The position numbers and the translations under genes are program-made. A DNA stretch of 64,000 bases from Fragilaria crotonensis (lineage: Eukaryota; Bacillariophyta; Fragilariophyceae; Fragilariales; Fragilariaceae), in contig JAKSYS010000004.1 of NCBI GenBank assembly GCA_022925895.1, positions 186,001 to 250,000 on the forward strand, written 5' to 3'. Positions 23,856 through 35,479 of the stretch are shown here, in pieces. Numbering within the stretch: the stretch's first letter is position 1; each line of letters opens with the position of its first letter. The notes under the pieces are model-generated. The model saw nothing but the letters and a program-made list of their open reading frames with translations, had not been told where the DNA came from and searched no databases.

Positions 23856-24726
23856 ATGGCAGGCGGCGCTAAACGAATGTCCAAGGACGAAAAGCGCAAG
23901 GCAGTGTTGGATATTTATCATACGACCAAGCAAGTGTTTACGGAGAAGGAAATACTCTCCTTGGCCTCCAAGGCAGGTGTCAATGCCAATACGTGAGTTT
24001 TTGTTGTTTCCCAACAAGTTTACAAATGTTGCTTCCGTGCATGTCGAGCGCGCGCGTGTATTACACACTCTTCGAATTGGATGGAGCATTGCAACAGAAT
24101 CAAACAACAAACATTTGCGTAGCTTGCATTCACTCACCTATTATTATTGAAACAATCAGTGTTTTGGATATCAATCAATCGCTGGTAGACGATGGTCTCG
24201 TCGACAAGGATAAAATTGGCGGCAGCAACTACTTTTGGTCGTTTCCAGCCAAGAAAGACCGTCAGCTGCAACTTCAACACGAGGCAACACTCCGAGAGAT
24301 TATTGTTCTGAAAGAACAAACAGTGCTCGCGTCTGCCAAACTTGCGGATGCCAAGCGAGGTCGTGAGGATGAGGGTGGTGAACGCGCCGCCAAATTGGCG
24401 CGTCTGGCAGAATTGTCCAAGGAGCATGCCGCATTGCAGATCGAGTATGAAGCATTGAAGGAAAATGATCCGCAAGCTTTAGCCGATTTGCAGAAGGAGC
24501 TGGAATTAGTGAAGAATGCTGCAAATCGATGGACGGACAATGTGTTCAATTGCAAGACCTATCTTGTCAAGAAACGAGGTATGGACAAGAAGGAAGCCAT
24601 CAAGATTTTGGGCATCACGCCAGCTTTTGATTGTAAGTGGCAAGTGAAAATTTCAAACGCATGTTTTACATCATCTCATACACATTGCATTTGTTGTCAG
24701 ACCCAGAAGACAAGATTCCCAAGTAA
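23856..24726 (+). CDS. MND1: Meiotic nuclear division protein 1, three exons
   Basis: Exons 23856-23992, 24160-24632 and 24701-24726; introns of 167 and 68 nt with GTGAGT/CAG and GTAAGT/CAG ends. The product is 211 aa, close to the usual 200-220. The N-terminal winged helix (KRMSKDEKRKAVLDIYH, then SLVDDGLVDKDKIGG and SNYFWSFP) is diagnostic. Residues about 75-155 form a Leu/Lys/Glu coiled coil. The C-terminus has AANRWTDNVFNCKTYL and ends KILGITPAFDYPEDKIPK after splicing; the last exon encodes only eight codons plus stop. MND1 pairs with HOP2 and helps DMC1 and RAD51 in strand exchange during meiosis, in the nucleus. The intact frame suggests a lineage that keeps a sexual cycle. The start at 23856 gives the family N-terminus; further upstream codons in the frame do not fit. 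Confidence 0.95.
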
Positions 24727-25252
24727 GGCATGGTAAGGATGCGTGTTTATATGTCATGTGTCAGCTTGAATACGCATTCGCTTGCGTCGCTGGGGTGGCG
24801 CTACCTACGCAAAGGGGACAGAAGATTTGCATAAAACAATAGTTCAATGGAAGAAGACGAATACTTTAGACATGTAGGGTCCTATTTGTGACCCAAGTAG
24901 GACTGTAATGGAAAAACAAAAGATGCTATACATGGGGCACCGAAAACGCCCGGCCCCAGGATGTGCAAGTCCCAGACAACACCAGCATCGGCATTCAGTT
25001 TACGATTTCAATCCGACGAACTATCGAATGATAAAGGTAGTGGAAGAAAGGTATTGATAATACAAGCACCCTTCGTGGTGGTCCATCACCCTATCCTTTA
25101 CTGGTACTCGGAGTACAAACACCGCTGCCGACGAACTGCCCTGCGACGATAGGTGGCCATTGCCTTATTTACGATTCCAAAACAGTCAGGCCTTCTTGTC
25201 AGCTTTCACCTCAATCTTAATGTTACCGGGCAAGTATCATCCCACACCTCTA
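24727..25252. other. Intergenic region downstream of MND1
   Basis: No gene or clear repeat is seen. The only frames are short. The segment separates MND1 from a convergent gene on the other strand. Confidence 0.4.
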
Positions 25253-25985
25253 TCAAGACGTGAGGAATATCGCAACCAAGATTGTTGGCACGAAGTCAAG
25301 TGAAAGCAAGGAAGTAGAAGTAGGAGGAGGAGCAGCAGAAGGAGGCGCAGTTCTGGTGCATGCCGACGGCAATAATTTGCGTACTCCTTCACAGTCAGCA
25401 GGAAAATCTTCGAATCCAGCAATATTGGTGCAGTTGGCGGCGCTGATCGGCCAGGCCGTATATGTCACAGAAGGTTTGCCGTCGTAGGCGCAACTGCGAC
25501 ATGAACCACATGACTGTCCGTCCACATGCGCTGAACAACTGCATAAGGTAAGGCTTGAGGTTCCGATACCTGAGCAGTATGAAGATACTGTACATTGCTC
25601 GTTTCCGGCAAGGTCAGCTGGAGTGGTGAATTTAGAACAAATATGTTCATGTCCCGTCGGATACCCAGTGGCATACCGCGTTGTCGTCTGCTTGACGGTT
25701 CGACAAATATCACCACAACAGATTTCGCTTCCGGATTGGCAAACCAACGTGTAACTGCTTCCAGAGAATGAGCAATTACAGTTGGGAGTCACCCCAAACA
25801 GGGTGGTGAACATGGTGGTGGCCCGTGACTCAAGAAACGCACACTTATACATGGATTGCAGGGCACGATGCTGCTGCAAGTTGCGATCTCTCCCTGCAAG
25901 AATGCTAGCGGATGGTCGAGGAATGACACCACCAACGCAACTGGTAGTATCCAGGAAAAGTAGGCAAAAGTAAAAGCCTGATCAT
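25253..25985 (-). pseudogene. Cys-rich secreted protein, paralogue with disrupted signal peptide
   Basis: The closest relative is the gene at 26274-26972; both share CNCSFSGSSYTLVCQSGSE-like, SEICCGDIC, VDGQSCGSC and NCTNIAGFEDFPADC segments. The mature part reads without stop to 25253 and ends in a Ser/Pro region and a hydrophobic tail (LSLDFVPTILVAIFLTS), typical of a GPI-anchor signal or a single membrane anchor. The homologous ATG is at 25985 (MIRLLLLP), but one extra base near 25961 puts the signal peptide out of frame with the rest. The next in-frame ATG (25879) would give 208 aa without a signal peptide. So this copy is either a recent pseudogene, or its true start lies in an exon I cannot see, or a base is wrong. 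Confidence 0.65.
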
Positions 25986-26273
25986 GGTTTTTACGAAACA
26001 AGATTCTGATTATTTGTGCGCGAGAGATTGGACCAGAAGACTTGACACTGTTCGGATTAGAGTTCGCGTTTTGTAGTGATTGTAGGGGGCGCTTCGGATT
26101 ATTTTTGGATTGACAGAATAATGTCTAAGGTGAAAGAAGATTCGCCTAACAGAAGAGTTGAAGAATTGAGAAAAGGATGATGATATCTTATGACTGTTTC
26201 TGTAGGTGCCCCCGGACAGCCTGAAGCTCAATTGCTTGAACTAACCTGCCAAGGATCATCATACAGTACAACG

Positions 26274-26972
26274 CTAGGAAGACATGAAGGACATCGCCAC
26301 CAAGATAGTGGATACGATGGCAAGAGAAAGAATGGAACTGGACGTTGGAGCAGAACTGGAGCATGCCAACGAAATGAACCTGTCTGCTTCTGTACAGTCC
26401 GCAGGAAAATCTTCGAATCCTGCCACATTGGTGCAGTTGACGGCGTAAATCGCCCAGGGTTCACTCATTGTGGGTTGCTTGCAAATGCCACAGGACCCAC
26501 AGGATTGTCCGTCCACATTCCCCGAACAACTGCACAAGGATGTACTTCCAACGCCACCACAGTAGACAAATTCAGCACATCGCTCCTGCCCCGCAATGTC
26601 AGCTGGAGAGATGAATTTGGAACAAGTCTGTTCATGGCCTGGGACACTTCCCGACGAATCCAGAGTTGACGTGTGCTTGACTGATCCACAAATATCACCA
26701 CAGCAGATTTCACTTCCTGATTGGCAAACCAACTTGTACACACTTCCAGAGAGGGAGCAATCACAGTTGAAAGTCACACCAAAGAGGGCGTTGAACATGG
26801 GTTCGGCATAACTGTCGAGCGTAAAGCACACATCGGTGGATTGCAGGGCGCTGCGATGCATGGAACGAAGTCGACCAGCAATAAAGCGAGCGGATGGGAG
26901 AGGGCCGACATCACCAGCACAGCCGGTAGTATTCAGGGAAAGGAGACTCAAGATAAGAGCAACTCTGATCAT
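26274..26972 (-). CDS. Cys-rich secreted or GPI-anchored protein
   Basis: A 232-aa, single-exon protein. Residues 1-20 (MIRVALILSLLSLNTTGCAG) are a signal peptide. The mature domain has about 20 cysteines in a regular order: CDC, C, CC, C, C, C, CSC, CGSCGIC, C, C, which implies a disulfide-bonded fold. The C-terminus is a Ser-rich stretch followed by a hydrophobic end (LSLAIVSTILVAMSFMSS), fitting a GPI anchor. It should act at the cell surface or in the wall. I do not recognise the family. It is the upstream member of a tandem pair on the minus strand, with about 290 bp between the two homologous start and stop codons, and it looks intact. Confidence 0.8.
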   Translation of the reverse strand: MIRVALILSLLSLNTTGCAGDVGPLPSARFIAGRLRSMHRSALQSTDVCFTLDSYAEPMFNALFGVTFNCDCSLSGSVYKLVCQSGSEICCGDICGSVKHTSTLDSSGSVPGHEQTCSKFISPADIAGQERCAEFVYCGGVGSTSLCSCSGNVDGQSCGSCGICKQPTMSEPWAIYAVNCTNVAGFEDFPADCTEADRFISLACSSSAPTSSSILSLAIVSTILVAMSFMSS

Positions 26973-27697
26973 GGTTGTATCGAAACAAGGTTCTGATTAT
27001 TTGTGCTTGACAGATTGGACCAACAGCAATACCAGTGTTCGTATTAGAGTTCTCGTTTCTTGTGTGATCGTAGCAGAGGATTCGAATTTCTTCTGGATTC
27101 TCTTCTCGTTGACACAACGGTGCCTTGGCCCAACACAACAATCTGAGGGCGTTTAGGTTTGCAATTCTACTCATTGCTGTAACAGTGGCGCATACGACGG
27201 CTCGTCGTTGTGGCCACCCTCAACCACCAGTCAACAAGATGAAATACAGGGATGTAAACAGATTCTTGCTGGACGCTGCACGACACGAAAGTCGGAAGTG
27301 ACGGCGGCGGTACGTCTGGGTAATCGTCCGCTGCATCTGCGAGGCTCGTACTGAACAGATTACACTTAATATCAAGACTGAAGGATGGCCATCGTGGTTT
27401 TGGGTTCTGGCGGTTTTTGCAGAGGGAATTCTGTATTGTAGCGGTGGTCGTGAGTCGTGAGTCGTGAGAAGTGTGTACAGAAGTACAGGTAGCGTGTACT
27501 GAGTACTGAGTAGCGTCGTGCATAACTGGAAATGTAGGGTAAGTCTGTACGTCTTCAGACTTAGTACGCATTCGACCGATCAGGTACTGTATGTCATACC
27601 AGGTACAAGTATCCCGTTTCCCTCCTCACTGATCACTGATCACTGATCACTGATCACACTTCATGATGTCTGATGTCGAATTGTGTGCACGCATACG
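26973..27697. other. Intergenic region with TGATCAC short tandem repeat
   Basis: Upstream of the Cys-rich gene and before the LTR element. No gene is supported. A 7-bp unit TCACTGA is repeated about four times at 27626-27657, giving a row of TGATCA palindromes. Confidence 0.5.
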
Positions 27698-28200
27698 TGT
27701 CGAGGATAGTAGGCTACTGGATAAGTCCAGTACCGGTGAGACAGTAAATACTGTCGTTGGCGAAGCCGAGAGAGATTCGACGTTTGGACGGAATGTCAGA
27801 TTCGAGTCAGACGTGAACTCGGAATTGAACGCACGACTGAACTGGGATAAAGAATTCGAAATTAATCGAACTACGGATTTCCAAAGAGTCCAACAAACCA
27901 AGATTCCATCGGAGGACGAAAACTATGGAAAGTCAATGAAGAACATTAAACATGTAGGAGATTGGACAGAAGTCCACTATAAAAGAACTGGGAAGAACAA
28001 GAAGGAGACACAAGGAAGGAAGAAGACAGAAGAAGGTTCTGGAGAGACAGAGAAGGGAACCTGGAAGAGGAGTTTAGTTAGAACCTAAACTCATAACTTT
28101 TACTTTGCTGATTTTGTCAAGGCCTGACAACCGCAGTTATCACCCCATAACCAGAGCAAGTACTGTGGTACCGCGCTCACGATATCTGGGATTCTCAACA
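27698..28200 (+). repeat. 5' LTR of the Ty1/copia element
   Basis: 503 bp, starts TGTCGAGGATAG and ends TTCTCAACA. It is almost identical to 33230-33732. Confidence 0.95.
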
Positions 28201-31200
28201 CGTTTTATAAAACGATTGTTTTTGAGAGTTAAGATCTAACGACGACGACGATGGCGAGCGAAGCGACGATGAAGTCGAGTCCGCTCGAGACGATCAAGGT
28301 CATTCCCTTTTGGGGAAATGACAAGACGAAGGGCGGTATGGAACCGCGAGAGTTCTTCAAGAAGGCAGAAGTGTTTGCTGCGTCCAAAGGCTTTGAGAGG
28401 GGCCTGCTGGAAAAGTTGAAGCTGCCAAGCCCAGGGGCTGTGGAGTTGACAAGAGAGGAAGAACAAGCGCAGAAGTGGAACAACGATGCTCGCAATTTTT
28501 TGATTATGTCATGCCAGGGCGACGCATTTGCGATTATTGAGGCCGAAGAGACGGCGAACGACATGTGGAAAGCGTTGAAAAGTCGCTACGATTCGAAGAA
28601 GACGAAAGACCTTGTGAAGGCGACTACGCAATTGGAGAAGTGTTACATGAAGAATGACATGGAGGACCCGCACATGTGGATATTGGAGCTCGAAAGGTTG
28701 AACAGAGAGGTTGGTAAGTGTGAAAATGGAACCATGAGAAGCCAAGAACAGATGCAAGCAACAATTTTGGCACGTTTGCCAAAACGACGATACGAGGCCG
28801 TCATCACTTCGTTGAACGGCAAGATTGGGCGTGAGGGCATGGACCATCAAGACTTCGTTGAGGAGATCGCAGGGCACTATCAGATGTTCATTGAGCCGTT
28901 TAAGGGACGAATTCAAGAAAAGAGAGACGAAAAAGGAGGCGAACGAAATCAGAAGCATTTGGCGCTCACGACGACCGGCGGACGAAACAGCTGGAGGCAA
29001 TTTAAAGGGAAGTGTAACAAGTGTGGAAAACAAGGGCACAAGGCACGAGACTGCAAGAGCAATGAAGAGAGAAATGGAGGCAATGTCAAGAATGGCAATG
29101 GAGTGCAAAATTCGTTTTCGGGAAAATGTTACAAATGTGGCCAAGTTGGGCACCGAGCGCAGCACTGCAAAACTCAAGGAAACGACTCGGGAATGTTTGT
29201 CGGAATGGCTATTCACGAAACGAGAAACAGGGAGGAACCAATGGTACAAAACGACATCGATCTGGACAAGCTTGCCCTGGAGATTCTCAACGACATCGCG
29301 AACGATAACAGGAAACGTAAACCTGATACGGAGTTGGATCGCAAGTACAAGAAATTTGCCGAGACGATTATTGCCCTCGACGTATCGGAACCGGAAGAAG
29401 AATTAATTGGTCAATACTACGATGGGATTGAAAGAACGACGCCGAACTCGAAGAAGATCTCCGAAGGATCAAAAAGCCCGTGAGTTGGGCTGATATGTGA
29501 AACGAGCGATGACGAAAGCAATCACGAAGACAATGACGACGATGACGAAGACGATTTCTGGAACGACGACGAAAAAGACAAGAAAAAGGAATCCGACACG
29601 ACTGAATACCGCATGGACACCCCGCGAGGCCTAAGTAATTGGAAGTGGGACGAAGAAGTTTTCATGGCGAATTCCAGCAAAACTAAGTTTGTTGCTGACC
29701 ATGATGAAGATGGTTTTGAGAACTGGTTGATGGATTCGGGCGCCACTACTCATGTTGCTAAGACCACCAACAACATGTTTAATTTGAAGGCTACTTTGGA
29801 TGGAGAGCATGTCAGAGTTGGGAGCAATGAGACCCTAAAAGCTACAGCTATTGGAGATCTATGTTTGGAGCAAAAACACACCAATAAACGGATGATTTTG
29901 CGAGAAGTGATGGTTATCCCCGACTTCGCTCGAAACCTGATCAGTGTGGGACGTTTGAATGAGAATGGGAACGAGTTTGTGAGCAGGAAAGACGAATCTG
30001 AGCTCAAGAACCCATCTGGTGACACGATGAAATTTGAAAAGGAAACAGACGGGATGACTTATCTGAAAGCGCGACGAGTTTCGTTTGAAAGAGAAGCTTT
30101 TAATGCCGAAGGAATTGCGAAACGAGGCGACGAAACCATCGAGAACGAGAAGAATGAAGCCATGGACATCAATGAGGCGCATCGAAAATTTGGACATGCG
30201 ACGGAAAAAGTGGTTCGGAGCTTGCTTAAAACGCTTGGTATCAAACCTACGGGAGAGTGGGCTGTGTGCGATGGATGCACGTGCGAAAGCTACGCAGAAA
30301 CGAACCAATAAGATCACGACGACCGAGGCTGAAGAACGTGGCGAACGCCTATATATGGATACGAGTGGTCCATACAACGAGACGGTTGCGGGATCACGAT
30401 ACTGGTTCAAGATTGTCGACGACAAAACGAGGAAGTGTGGGATAAAAGCGCACCTTCAAGAACTTCTGGACAAATTGAAGGCGGCTGGTATTGAAGTGAA
30501 GTACGTCCGATGCGACAATGCCGGAGAACACATTTCGGATTTAAAGAAGATGTGCGAAGGACAGTACAATATCAAGATGGAGTATACGGCACCGCACACA
30601 CCACAGCATAACGGAGTTGTTGAACGCATGTTTGCACGAGACGCCAACAGAGCACTGGCTATGATGCTGTCTGCAGGATGGACCAAATTTCTACAAGGAA
30701 AACTGTGGGCGGAAGCGACGAAGACTGCGGCGGTACTCGGGAATACACTACCCAACACCCGCAGTACAGTACCCCCCGACGAACTGTTCTACGGTACCCC
30801 GTGCACGATATACGGTAGCACAGTGGAGTATGGCCGAATTGGCTATGTTACAAACAGAGGGACAATGAGGGGGAAGTTCAAGGAGAAAGCCACCAAAATG
30901 ATCATGGTTGGCTATGCTGAGAACCATGCAAGAGATGTGTACAGGATGTACAATCCTTACAGTGGAAAAATTGTTGAAACAAGAGATATTCATGCATGGG
31001 CTGACTTGACAAAGGCTGAAAATGACATCAGATTGACAATGGACGATGCCTTTGACCGTCAGATGGTCCTAGGCGAAGATCTGGAAGAGGTGGAAGCTGA
31101 ATTGGCGGCAGATGAAGAGGAATTGACTCCCCAAATTCATCTCATTCCAGAGTATGATGAGGAAATCGCGACCATAACTGCAATGCAACCGGCTGAAACT

Positions 31201-33229
31201 CCCATGTCTTCAGCAGGGAGGATAGAGTCGATGATTGAGCGAGAGAGAACGAAAGAAGACGAGGTACACGACGAGAACGAAACGAAAATGGACGTGCCCC
31301 CAACATCAATTCTTTTCGATTCCGACTCCGATGACGACGAAGACGTCATCATATTGCGAAAAGAAGGCGACAGCTTTGAAGAGCGAATCGTGGAGTTGCC
31401 TACAGAACAAACAATCATCGAGAATGCCGAAGAAATGGTCGAGGAACAGCAAAAACAGAGGACAACACCATTGGAAAGAGAATTGAAAAAACTTGGAATT
31501 GAGAGTCCAGTTGTGATCGAAAACGACGAGCCCGGGACGCGTACAAGAAGCAGAACTCGAATTGCGCATCTGGTATTTAATACCATGCTTACGTCGGACC
31601 CAGGCGAACCTAAGACATTTCGTGCAGCTGTGACCGGACCGAAGAAGCAAGAGTGGATACCGTCTGCTAAGTCCGAAATTAATAATTTCATATCACGCGA
31701 CGCATGGAAGAAATTCCCAAGGGACAAGTTGAATGGACGAAAACCGATACCTGTTAAGTGGATTTTCAAGATCAAGGAGGAACAGGACGGCACACTACGG
31801 TACAAGAGCAGAATCGTACTGAAGGGCTACGTGATGGTACCTGGTGTGGACTATACAGAGTCATTTTCACCTGTTGCAACGGATACTACGGTCAGACTCG
31901 CAATTACTATCGCGCTGTACAGGCAAGACGAAGGTTGGACGATTGAGATGATTGACATCGAAGCAGCGTTCTTAAACGCGGAACTTGAAGACGACAAGCC
32001 AGTATTTGCAGAGTGGCCGGAAGGTATTGTTGAATTGGGATATATAACGGAAGACGAATTGAGGCGTTATTGTATTATGTTGACTCGTCCGATGTATGGA
32101 GGAGTGGATGTCCCAAGACTTTTATGAAGACACTACGTAAGTACCTGACGAAGCACATGAAAATGATTCAAAGTCTGGTTGATCCGTGCATGTACTACTG
32201 GAAAGACACGAAAGGGCATATGACCCTCATGGCAGTTGTACATGTGGATGACGTAATTTTGGTTGGATCGAAGAAGGCGATTGAGGAATTCAAGACGAAG
32301 CTTAAGGAACGATTCAATATATCTGATCTCGGAAAGTTGAAGAAGCACTTAGGAGTATGGTACGATTGGAGCGTGGACGAAAATGGAAATGTCATTATCA
32401 CTGCGAAGATGAACAAACTTGAAGATGAAATCGTGGAAACCTACGAGAAGATTACTGGTAAAGAAGTCAAGACCTACGACACGCCCGGATACCCGAACAA
32501 GTACCTAAGTAAAAACGAAGGACCTACGGTTAATATGACGGATTACAGGTCAATGGTTGGAAAGATCATGTATTTAACGACGAAACTGGCACCGGATTTG
32601 GCCAACGCAGCTCGAGAACTGGCACAGCACCTATCAAACCCAGGTGAGGATCACTGGAAGGCATTGGACAGAATGGTCGGTCATATCAAGCTACGACCGT
32701 ACGAGGGACTCACGTACAGAAGACCGAAGGAACTACGACCTATTTCTATGGTGGATTCCGACTATGCCAAGAATACGGACAATCGCAAGAGTATATCTTC
32801 GGGACTGCATACGTTAGGTGGAACGTTGGTACATTGGGAATCAAAGACCCAACACGTCGTTACACTATCGAGTACCGAAGCGGAATATATCAGTTTGGCG
32901 AGAGGTGCATGCGAGAACAAGTTTATCATGATGTTACTCGACGAAGGCATACGAAGACCGGATGAGAAACGTCATATGGGAAAAGTGTACGAGGATAATC
33001 TTGGAGCGATTTATTTGGTCAAGAATCAACATGTCGGAGCCAGAACGAAGCATATCGATGTACGTGCTCATTTTATCCGTGAACTGGAAGATAACGGTTA
33101 TTTGAACGTGCAGTTTATTCGATCGGAAGAGAATGCAGCGGACATATTGAACAAGAACTGTCCTGAGAAATTACATACGAAACACGCGAAGAACATACGA
33201 GATGGAACCCTGGATTGTTGGAGGGAGGA

Positions 33230-33732
33230 TGTCGAGGATAGTAGGCTACTGGATAAGTCCAGTACCGGTGAGACAGTGAATACTGTCGTTGGCGAAGCTG
33301 AGAGAGATTCGACGTTTGGACGGAATGTCAGATTCGAGTCAGACGTGAACTCGGAATTGAACGCACGACTGAACTGGGATAAAGAATTCGAAATTAATCG
33401 AACTACGGATTTCCAAAGAGTCCAACAAACCAAGATTCCATCGGAGGACGAAAACTATGGAAAGTCAAGGAAGAACATTAAACATGTAGGAGATTGGACA
33501 GAAGTCCACTATAAAAGAACTGGGAAGAACAAGAAGGAGACACAAGGAAGGAAGAAGACAGAAGAAGGTTCTGGAGAGACAGAGAAGGGAACCTGGAAGA
33601 GGAGTTTAGTTAGAACCTAAACTCATAACTTTTACTTTGCTGATTTTGTCAAGGCCTGACAACCGCAGTTATCACCCCATAACCAGAGCAAGTACTGTGG
33701 TACCGCGCTCACGATATCTGGGATTCTCAACA
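33230..33732 (+). repeat. 3' LTR of the Ty1/copia element
   Basis: 503 bp, preceded by a purine-rich tract (GAGGGAGGA) that fits a polypurine tract. It ends 81 bp before the start codon of the next gene, so it may supply or disturb that gene's promoter. Confidence 0.95.
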
Positions 33733-33813
33733 CATACGCACAGCGATGGGCCCATGTCTCCATCACATCATCTGCACCTCCAGAACCAGAATCGCGCCAT
33801 CGGCAATCTATCG

Positions 33814-35142
33814 ATGAAGAGATTGGCGACATTCCTACTCCTTACTTCCCCCTGCCTTTCACAATCGTTCGGCATCCACCGAGGGCCGCGTCGTCCGGTG
33901 CGTCGAATGGCAATTGCCGCGACCTTGGTGCCCGAAGAAAATCCAACGGCTGATCCCAACAAATTCTCCAAGTCGGGTGCGAGTTATGCCGCAGTCCTGC
34001 AGGGCCTCCATGAGCTTTACCCTCCGACTGATCTTGCGAAACGCAATGCAGCGAGTCGGACGGATGGTTACTGGCCATTCATTCAAAAGGGACAAGACCC
34101 GCCGAAGCAACTCACGTATGGGGAGTTTGATTTTTATTTCTTTGCCGAACTATTGGACAGGGCGCAAGATCTGTACTACCAAGGCAACAACAAGGATGAT
34201 GACCCTCCATCGTGGAACGGTAAAACATTTTGTGACATTGGTTCTGGAACGGGACGACTTGTACTGGCTGCTGCGGCACTGCATCCAGGTTGGAGACTCT
34301 GTCGGGGTGTCGAATTGCTCAACAGCATTCATGTGGTGGCCGAAGAAACCCTTGCAAAGTGCAATCCGACCAGTAGTGGTATTGGTAGTAGTTTAGAAGA
34401 GAATGATGATCTTGTTTCCAGTTTTGTCGGAGAAGACGATATCTTGAAGCAGTTTGAGGGTAAATTTGTGCTTGACGAAGAGGGCAGAAATGATCAAGAG
34501 CCTTGTGATGACGCTGAGGAGAAAGACGACCCTGCATTAGCATCTGACGTTGCTGCTCACTATCTTCCGTTGTCCAGCGAATCCGACATGAAGATTAAAT
34601 TGGCCCCAATCCACTTTACGTGTGGCTCGTTTGACGATCCGAACGTTTACTTTGGTGACTCTGATTGTGTCTTTGTCTTTTCAAGCTGCATGTCCAAGTC
34701 CATAATATCCAGTTTGAGCAAGGCAATAGGCTATCAGTGCAAGCCTGGAACTATTGTCATCTCCACAGAGTTTCCTCTCGAACTTGAGGGCACGGTAGAT
34801 CCGTCGAATGATCCCGATGAGCTCAGATATTCTCATTGCAACTACGACGGAGATTTTGATGACCCTGACGATTGTGAAGAATGGTATAGGTTCTGTGCAG
34901 AAGAAGGAATCGAAACGAAGCCTTTCAAATTTGAGTTGGTGGAGACTATTGATGGGTACTGTTGGCTCACAGGTGGTGTTTCGACGGCTTACATACATCG
35001 AGTCGTGTCCTCAGCCTGGGAAGAAGGTCGTGGCCCGTCGGATGCCAAAGAAATATCTAATGAAGAAGAGGCAGCCATGGCGTGGATCTATGGATTAAAG
35101 CAGCACACCAGGATTTCTACCGCGATGTACGCAACAATATGA
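33814..35142 (+). CDS. SAM-dependent methyltransferase with plastid-type presequence
   Basis: A 442-aa single-exon protein. I choose the ATG at 33814 because MKRLATFLLLTSPCLSQSFGIHRGPRRPV begins there as a signal peptide with a Phe near the cleavage point and a basic transit region, the diatom plastid pattern; the frame upstream runs into LTR sequence. TYGEFDFYFFAELLDRA at 101-117 and CDIGSGTGRLVLAAAALHPG at 140-159 form the SAM site, followed by RGVELL, where the acidic residue binds the ribose. An acidic insert lies at about 195-245. FVFSSCMSKSI near residue 350 is the motif IV position. The arrangement of YGE motif, DxGSGxG and VFVFSS recalls DOT1-like fold enzymes, but the substrate is unknown. 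It is convergent with the METTL-like pseudogene. The LTR element sits in its promoter or 5' leader. Confidence 0.8.
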   Translation: MKRLATFLLLTSPCLSQSFGIHRGPRRPVRRMAIAATLVPEENPTADPNKFSKSGASYAAVLQGLHELYPPTDLAKRNAASRTDGYWPFIQKGQDPPKQLTYGEFDFYFFAELLDRAQDLYYQGNNKDDDPPSWNGKTFCDIGSGTGRLVLAAAALHPGWRLCRGVELLNSIHVVAEETLAKCNPTSSGIGSSLEENDDLVSSFVGEDDILKQFEGKFVLDEEGRNDQEPCDDAEEKDDPALASDVAAHYLPLSSESDMKIKLAPIHFTCGSFDDPNVYFGDSDCVFVFSSCMSKSIISSLSKAIGYQCKPGTIVISTEFPLELEGTVDPSNDPDELRYSHCNYDGDFDDPDDCEEWYRFCAEEGIETKPFKFELVETIDGYCWLTGGVSTAYIHRVVSSAWEEGRGPSDAKEISNEEEAAMAWIYGLKQHTRISTAMYATI

Positions 35143-35479
35143 TATTCCATGGCTTCTCGAAAAATGGTACACGGATCTGGAAGGATGACCAGTTTGTCGC
35201 TGTTTGTGTTCATCAAGCAACATCGCCAGAAATAGCCACACGAAGAAGGCATTTGCAACCTTCGATCATGAGTATATCGCGGAAGCTTACAAGGCAAGGT
35301 AAAAACATCGATTTGGGTATTCCGCATTGTAGTTCTGAGATCCCTCTCCCAAACCAGGGTGGAACAGCTCCGCAAAAGAACAGTTGCCTTCATCGCAGGT
35401 ACCACCCGTGATTTGCTCTGACTCGCTGACTTCCGGCTGTAGAAGGTGTCGTCCGCCCCGCCAAATCTCGGAGCGCATT

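Larger units (their letters stand above)
27698..33732 (+). mobile_element. Ty1/copia LTR retrotransposon (diatom CoDi-like), young, broken
   Basis: A 6035-bp element with 503-bp LTRs that start TG and end CA. The bases CATACG lie directly before the left LTR and directly after the right LTR, a target duplication of five to six bases. Parts in copia order: a gag-like region from about 28250 with two CCHC zinc knuckles near 29010-29170; protease with DSGATTH near 29735; integrase about 30170-31000; reverse transcriptase about 31600-32500; RNase H about 32720-33180. The LTRs differ at about three positions, so insertion was recent. The internal coding region appears interrupted in about two or three places, so this copy is treated as a fossil. 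Confidence 0.95.

Noticed and set aside
27626-27657. TGATCAC repeats as a CRISPR-like or telomeric array
   Set aside because: The unit is 7 bp with no spacers and occurs only about four times; it is a short tandem repeat.
33637-33813. Upstream extension of the methyltransferase frame
   Set aside because: It reads through LTR sequence; the signal peptide at 33814 marks the likely true start.
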